Source: Solanum dulcamara
Taxonomy: Eukaryota > Streptophyta > Magnoliopsida > Solanales > Solanaceae
DNA: 64,000 nucleotides
Direction of reading: 5' to 3'
NCBI RefSeq assembly: GCF_947179165.1
Contig: NC_077245.1
Span: 11,688,740-11,752,739 of the forward strand
Shown here: positions 58,905 to 64,000 of the stretch, piece by piece
How the letters are laid out: every line of letters begins with the position of its first letter
Numbering within the stretch: the first letter of the stretch is position 1
Program-made: the position numbers and the translations under genes
Notes under the pieces: model-generated
Seen by the model: the letters and a program-made list of their open reading frames with translations, nothing else
Told to the model about the DNA's origin: nothing
The model's database searches: none

Positions 58905-60588
58905 TCAAGAGATAAGCAATTTAAAGATGTGGAAGCATCTTAATTAAAGAAATAAGGATGAGTCCCTATAAACTCAGCAAAATCTAGTCAATATCTCAAA
59001 CCATGCGGAAGTTTAACATCTGGAACTAAAAGTCAGAGTACCAAAACTCCAAATAAACAACTAGTCTAGGAAAGAGGATACAACCCCAACAAGTCATAAA
59101 ATAACAGTGTTTAAAGTCTGAGTCTTGGAAGAATGACTAGAATAAGGAGAGTCCACGACAGCTTGAAAGAAATGGCTCAACCTTGAACTCAAGCAGCTAC
59201 TGATCCTCTATTCTAGGTCTCTCCGCAGCGAGCTGAATATGCCCTATACTTAACAAAGACAGAACAAGTGTAGTATCAGTACACAAAATCAATAGTGTAC
59301 TAGTAGGATCATGCGGCTAGCCAATAAGCGAGCCATGGACAAGTATAAACTTAACCATTTACATCTCACATTCAGTACTCAATAGGATAACAGTTCATTA
59401 GTCTCAATATCATCCAATTTCATATAAAAGTCCTCTTGTGGGACTTGCAAACACTTATTTATGTGTCGACCGTGACATCCGGTCCAAGATTTATGTCAAA
59501 ACGTGACACTTGATCCAAATATGTGTTAGAACGTGACACCCAATCCAAACATACAATTCAACCATAATCACAATTAATAGTCAACTGTCATATTACCCAA
59601 GAACAAAATTATCACAAGTCATTATCAGCAAGTGATCATTACACATAATTTCTAATATGCTTCCCTATTCATATACACATACGCATACAATAGAGTAATT
59701 TAGCAAGCACGTGAATCGCATACGGGAAACAAAATCATCACCTACCTTGAAATCAAACTTTGACAACTCTAAAGTGCAGGAGTTTTCCCTTTCCGAGTTC
59801 GTTCAACTTTTTCTTGGTCTAAAAATAGTAAACACATGCAAATGATCAACAAAATAGCCTAATTAACATGAATTATAACATAATTCCCCTTTTAGGATAA
59901 ACCCATGATCATAATCCTCATTCTAGGGATAATTCTCACCATTCGTTTCAGGCCAACCCCCCTCCCCCAACGATCACCCACCAATAATTATGAGTTTTAG
60001 GAATTCAAATTGCAAGTTTAGGGAGTAATTTACTTATGTTTGGCACAAATTGTGGTGGAAAATAATTTTAAAAATGGCCCTAGGTCACTTCTGGTCTTTT
60101 AAGAACGAAATGAGAATCACTAAAACCATTTTTGAACTTTTTTCCGACTTTAAGTCACGTCTGTCCTGCCTCAATGGGACCAACCTGCTCTAGCGGCCCC
60201 TTCCTGGAGGGATTATTCCCGCTCAGGCGGGATATGTGGATACAGTGAGATCTTAAAGAGTCTCCAAGTCTCCCATATCACAACATACCTTCACCCCAAG
60301 ACACCATAAAATATACCTTCCACGTTAAGTCCAATTTCGGAAGTTTCACTTGCCCGAATGCGATTCCGTAAAGCCATATATGCTTTGTATCGTCTTGGTT
60401 ATTAGCTAATCCAATCAAATTATGGATTCAATCCCCCATCCACATCTAGATCACACTAGATTTTCCTTAACTCGAAATTCGTCCAAGTCTGGCTTAGGCT
60501 CAATTTTTCTGAAATCACTACCGAAACTTTTCTATCCCGAATTCCTTCCTTATTGGCTTACCCGTAACGACGAAAACAGATCGTTACA
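58905..60588 (-). mobile_element. 5' LTR of element A, left end deleted
   Basis: Starts at agagataagcaattt, which is about 86 bp inside the LTR when compared with 37331, and ends agatcgttaca before the ctcga duplication. Substitutions and small indels relative to the left LTR are frequent, showing that A is old. The short ORF at 60422-60640 is not a gene. Confidence 0.85.
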
Positions 60589-60593
60589 CTCGA

Positions 60594-61330
60594 GTTCACA
60601 AAAATTTTATAGATTTATTTTAATGGTAGCTAGGCATTAAAATGGTAAGCACAAGAATATAAGAACAACTAATATAATAAATAAATATGCCGAATCAAGA
60701 ATTACTAAACAATCATTTAATTTTTTATCAGAAACTTAGAACGAGAAGTTTAAATCTACATAGACATGGAGAAATTACAATAAATAATTCAAAGAAAAGA
60801 TGTAAAAATAAATATAATAAAGGAGAGAAAAGATGAAATCAAAATTCCCCGACCTTCACGACAGCACCTAGCTCTCTTTCTAGGTCAAAAATTCTCAAGT
60901 TTTAATTCTAAATTGTGTCTCCTCTCTCCAAAAATTAATTTTTTTGGACTATTTATAATGTATAAAAAAAAACTCATAAAATAATTGAGTTCGAAACAAA
61001 TTGAAAAATTTAAAATCCAAAGAAATTGGATTTCCACGTGATGTGCCTGCTGGAACAGACTTGTTGCTGCAGGTACGTTCTTCTTTTCCTTCTTCAAATT
61101 GAATATATATTATATTAATATTTTATTAATTTCTTTTCATTAAGAAGTCTATTTGATTTCCTTACGTGATTTTTCATCTTTAATTTATTTTTGGCTTCAA
61201 GTCTATTCATTTTCACGATATTTTAGCTCTAAGCATAAAAATATAATATTGAGCACAAATCATAAATTTCATGTTAAAAAATGATAATGAAAAAAATTAA
61301 ATATGAGGCAAATAATAATTAATATATTTA
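60594..61330. repeat. Dispersed repeat R1, right part of copy 2
   Basis: Continues R1 from 37239: the gaccttcacgacagcaccta segment and cacgtgatgtgcctgctgga correspond to 13060-13430. Unclassified. Confidence 0.4.
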
Positions 61331-61559
61331 TTTTTGACCTCACGTCAAATGATACAATTGTCACACTTATATTCATTCGATCTTATATTGCTTGTATTCT
61401 TTCATAATACAAAAATACTAATTATATTCGATACATATAGGTTGATACATACCACTAATAAGATTGTATTTGATACAATCATTATATTGTTACAATTGAT
61501 ATCGTTGATACAAGTATCTTTTTTCTTTCTCCTACGTATATATTCACTGTATATGAAAA

Positions 61560-62110
61560 AATACAATTGAATGAATAGTATATCTTTGCTATTGAGTGCC
61601 ACTGTTAGCAACAATTTTGAAGAATAAAAAATAGAGTGAAGCATTATAGGATATAATCTATGAAGAGGAAGAGAGGGGTGGGATAGAGAGAGTGAGAGAA
61701 GCGAGCAAGAGAGAAAGCGGGAAGAAAAAGGAGGGAGGTGAATGAGAAAAGAAATTTATTATAAACCCTAATTATAATTAGGATTGATAATATTTTAAAA
61801 TTATAATTATGCATAGTAAACACATATACTAGTTATGTTTATTTGGTAACATGGTTTTTCGTTAATTAATTAATTGCTAAAAATGATATGACATTGTTAT
61901 TTGCATGTACGTGCATTGATTCATGTTGAAAAATAAATTTGGATTGTTGTTCTTTAACTACATGTGAGTTACATAGATAAACACACTGAAAAGAATGTAA
62001 AATACTAACTAGGTAAAATTGAATAAAAATATTTTCAGTTAATAATTCCGCTCAAAAATATCCTTACAGCTAATAGTTAGGTTTAAAAATGTCTTTATTA
62101 TTATTTGTAT
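61560..62110. repeat. Dispersed repeat R2, copy 2 (uninterrupted)
   Basis: The uninterrupted counterpart of 33760-33957 plus 36468-36870. ORFs 61334-61570 and 61402-61644 are AT-driven. Confidence 0.6.
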
Positions 62111-62167
62111 GTACGTACATTGATTCATAATATATGGTATGGTATGATACTGTACTGTACAGTACAA

Positions 62168-62713
62168 TACTATGTTTGGATAGATTGTATGGTTTGTTAT
62201 TGTTTAATGATAATTTTGTTATTTGGTTTGACTATATGACACTGTATCATAATTGATAAATTTACGAAATGTCCTTAATAATTATAAATATAAATAATAA
62301 TTGAAGAGAAAATTTTAATTGAAATCCCTAGAAGATTCAATTGAAGAGATAATGAGCACAATTGAAGAGAGAATTTTAATTTGAAATTCCTAGAAGCTTC
62401 AAAAATTATTGCGGAGGAGAATGGGTAATACGAAGGTGAAAGCAGTAATATATTAGGGTAACGTTTAATAAAGAATAAGGGATAAATTAGAATTATTTAA
62501 AATTAAGTAAGGGTATAATTGAAAAAAAGAAGAAGAAAATAATGGAATACCACCAAATTGGTGGTTTTAAAAAGTGAGGGTTTTCATGATTACAAAACCA
62601 TGAAACCAAACTGTACCATATCATGTAATTAAAGAAACAATCAAAACAAACGTAATTCTTTTACTAACTATACCATACCATGCCACAGAAAACCACAATC
62701 CAAACAAGCTGTT
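62168..62713. mobile_element. Probable MITE
   Basis: The left end ctatgtttggatagattgta and the reverse complement of the right end, agcttgtttggattgtggtt, form imperfect inverted repeats. The interior is AT-rich and non-coding. Target duplication not resolved. Confidence 0.45.
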
Positions 62714-63179
62714 AAATATATTCCATCCCTAATAAAAACATAACTTTTAAGGAATTATACTTTTTTTCCTTTTAAAAGTCACTTTTACTAATTAATGAGT
62801 AGGAAATAGTCTTTTTTCCTTCATTGTCTCATTTTGACAATTAAAATAAAATAAAACAACTCCATATATATTTTTAAATTAATAATATATATAAGCTAAG
62901 CATTTTCTAATTTAAAAATCATCTTTAGAAAAAAATAACATACTTATTTTGAAAAAATATATTTTTAACTTATTAAATTAAACTATTATGATAAGGATAT
63001 TTTAAAATCAAATTACTAAGCAAGACATTTTTGTTCGTATAATTTTTTAATTTTAACTTTTCATCTAATATATTTAAAAATATCAGACTAAAAAATATTA
63101 TGATACATTTGATCATAAAAGTCAAAAATTTATTTTATTTTTTAAAATTTCATGTTAATTATTATAGAGGATAGTAAAA
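62714..63179. other. No gene recognised
   Basis: AT-rich sequence before the duplicated block. Confidence 0.35.
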
Positions 63180-63284
63180 AATTATGGAATAACTCAACAA
63201 TATTTTTTATATAATCCTTAAATAACCATTAACTTAATAACACTTTTTCGATTTAATTTATCGATTGTTTTGGTTTTTTCACAC
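63180..63284. mobile_element. Right end of a MITE, as at 22472-23153
   Basis: Matches the last 100 bp of that MITE (ccattaacttaataa, ttatcgattgt, cacctaatcac). It was probably present before the SDR duplication; its left part is gone or unrecognisable. Confidence 0.5.
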
Positions 63285-63339
63285 CTAATCACTAGTGAGC
63301 AATAGCCAATAATTGTAGCATAGTGGTAGACCAACGCAC

Positions 63340-63347
63340 TATATAAG
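63340..63347 (+). promoter_or_regulatory. TATA box of SDR copy 2
   Basis: TATATAAG, same spacing to the ATG as in copy 1. Confidence 0.6.
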
Positions 63348-63467
63348 TGGGTATTATTGGTTTTTCTTAAAAAAATATCGCATTAATAGTAGAATTTCTG
63401 TTTTATTTAGTCTTGGCCACATCTTTTTCTTGTTAGATAAAAGGAAGAAAGGGAAACCCTTGCTGCC

Positions 63468-63511
63468 ATGGAAGTCAAAGAAAGCTCTGACGGTTCTCTT
63501 TCCAACCAAAG
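63468..63511 (+). CDS. SDR (ABA2-like) copy 2, exon 1 only
   Basis: Fourteen codons, MEVKESSDGSLSNQ, then AG and a gt donor. It differs from copy 1 by Asp for His at residue 8. The window ends at catgttgtaatttc, the same bases that precede the exon 2 acceptor in copy 1 (atcacag at 24909-24915), so exon 2 should start about 8 bp beyond the window. Whether this copy is complete cannot be seen. Intron 1 would be about 0.5 kb here against 1.5 kb in copy 1. The ORFs at 63354-63557 (minus) and 63430-63663 (plus) are shadows. Confidence 0.7.
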
Positions 63512-64000
63512 GTTCTACTTCAAAATTCTTACCGCTAGTACTTGTTTCTTCTTTCATGTCAGAATTGGTTGATGCATTTACTCTTTTTTTTTCTTCCTTT
63601 TTCTTAATTTTGGATAAATCTTCATGTTTTGCTTTTTATTTTTCTTTCAGTTGGGATTATTGAAAACGACCTTTCTACTTTTTAAGATAGGGTAAAGATT
63701 TGGTTAAACTATATTTTTTAAAGCTCAGAGATCATACTGGTATATTATTGTTGTTGCTAATGTTTTGGTTCATTTGTTATATAAAGATTGCTACTTCTTA
63801 TATTTTAATAGATTTCTTAATATAAATACAAAATCTGAGTAAAAGTTAATGAATTTCCAGAACCTGCACCCGGTATCCTAGATCTGCTCTAGTATACACT
63901 GTGTAATTTTCAAGCCACGATGCCCAGCCAGATAGCTCGGCCCCTGCCTGCACGCTATGTCATACCAGTATAATCAACTGACCTTACATGTTGTAATTTC

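Larger units (their letters stand above)
37245..60588 (-). mobile_element. Old Ty3/gypsy element A, split by the element B array
   Basis: The plus-strand ends are tgtcacaactccgatcc (37245) and agatcgttaca (60588). The exact 5-bp duplication ctcga flanks both (37240-37244 and 60589-60593), proving that the two ends belong to one insertion. Its 3' LTR is on the left, then a decayed pol read on the minus strand, then the inserted B array, then the remainder of its 5' LTR. Its 5' gag part, primer site and about 85 bp of its 5' LTR are deleted. Confidence 0.9.
63285..63840 (+). repeat. Duplicated block, copy 2
   Basis: Same order as 23154-23718, lacking the SINE. Confidence 0.85.

Noticed and set aside
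1..64000. CRISPR arrays, bacterial operons, rRNA genes or organelle insertions
   Set aside because: No regularly spaced direct repeats, no bacterial gene arrangement and no recognisable rRNA or organellar sequence; the whole window reads as plant nuclear DNA.

Overview
This window looks like nuclear DNA of a dicot, most likely a Solanaceae (nightshade) species. The sequence is AT-rich, genes are sparse and spliced with GT-AG introns, and most of the window is transposable elements of types familiar from Solanaceae: Tekay-type Ty3/gypsy elements, tRNA-derived SINEs with 17-20 bp target duplications, and Mutator-, Tourist- and Stowaway-like MITEs. The species assignment is inference. No bacterial, organellar or rRNA sequence was recognised.

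Layout. 1-3724: a decayed hAT element with a frameshifted TTF-type transposase. 4290-8540: SINEs, a Stowaway-like MITE and a nested cluster in which a 1.04 kb foldback element carries a second copy of its own family and an 859 bp solo LTR. 10841-12295: a Tourist-like element filled with a G-rich minisatellite. 15900-20900: a host gene with a 5'UTR intron and two coding exons, giving a 207-residue protein that ends in a CaaX box. 21019-23153: a Mutator-like element inside a MITE, an (AT)n tract and another MITE. 23154-25016: a truncated short-chain dehydrogenase (ABA2-like) gene. Its first-exon duplicate lies at 63285-63511, about 40 kb away. 25650-27661: LTR remnants. 28130-32383: an intron-rich minus-strand gene reconstructed here from seven small exons (168 residues, no recognised function), with a deleted copia element in its third intron. 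33958-36467: a 2.5 kb solo LTR.

37245-60588 is one old gypsy element (A), proven by the same 5-bp target duplication (ctcga) at both ends. It was entered by a much younger Tekay-type element (B) that now forms a tandem LTR-internal-LTR-internal-LTR array with two intact, nearly identical 1520/1521-codon gag-pol ORFs. A deletion fused the last B LTR to the 5' LTR of A, removing the promoter of the right-hand B copy.

The host genes are separate single-gene units; nothing suggests they work in one pathway. The main story is repeated nested transposon invasion around and inside a few small genes, including asymmetric invasion of one of two SDR duplicates. The two reconstructed host genes (17781-20364 and 28130-31894) and the gypsy array deserve most attention.
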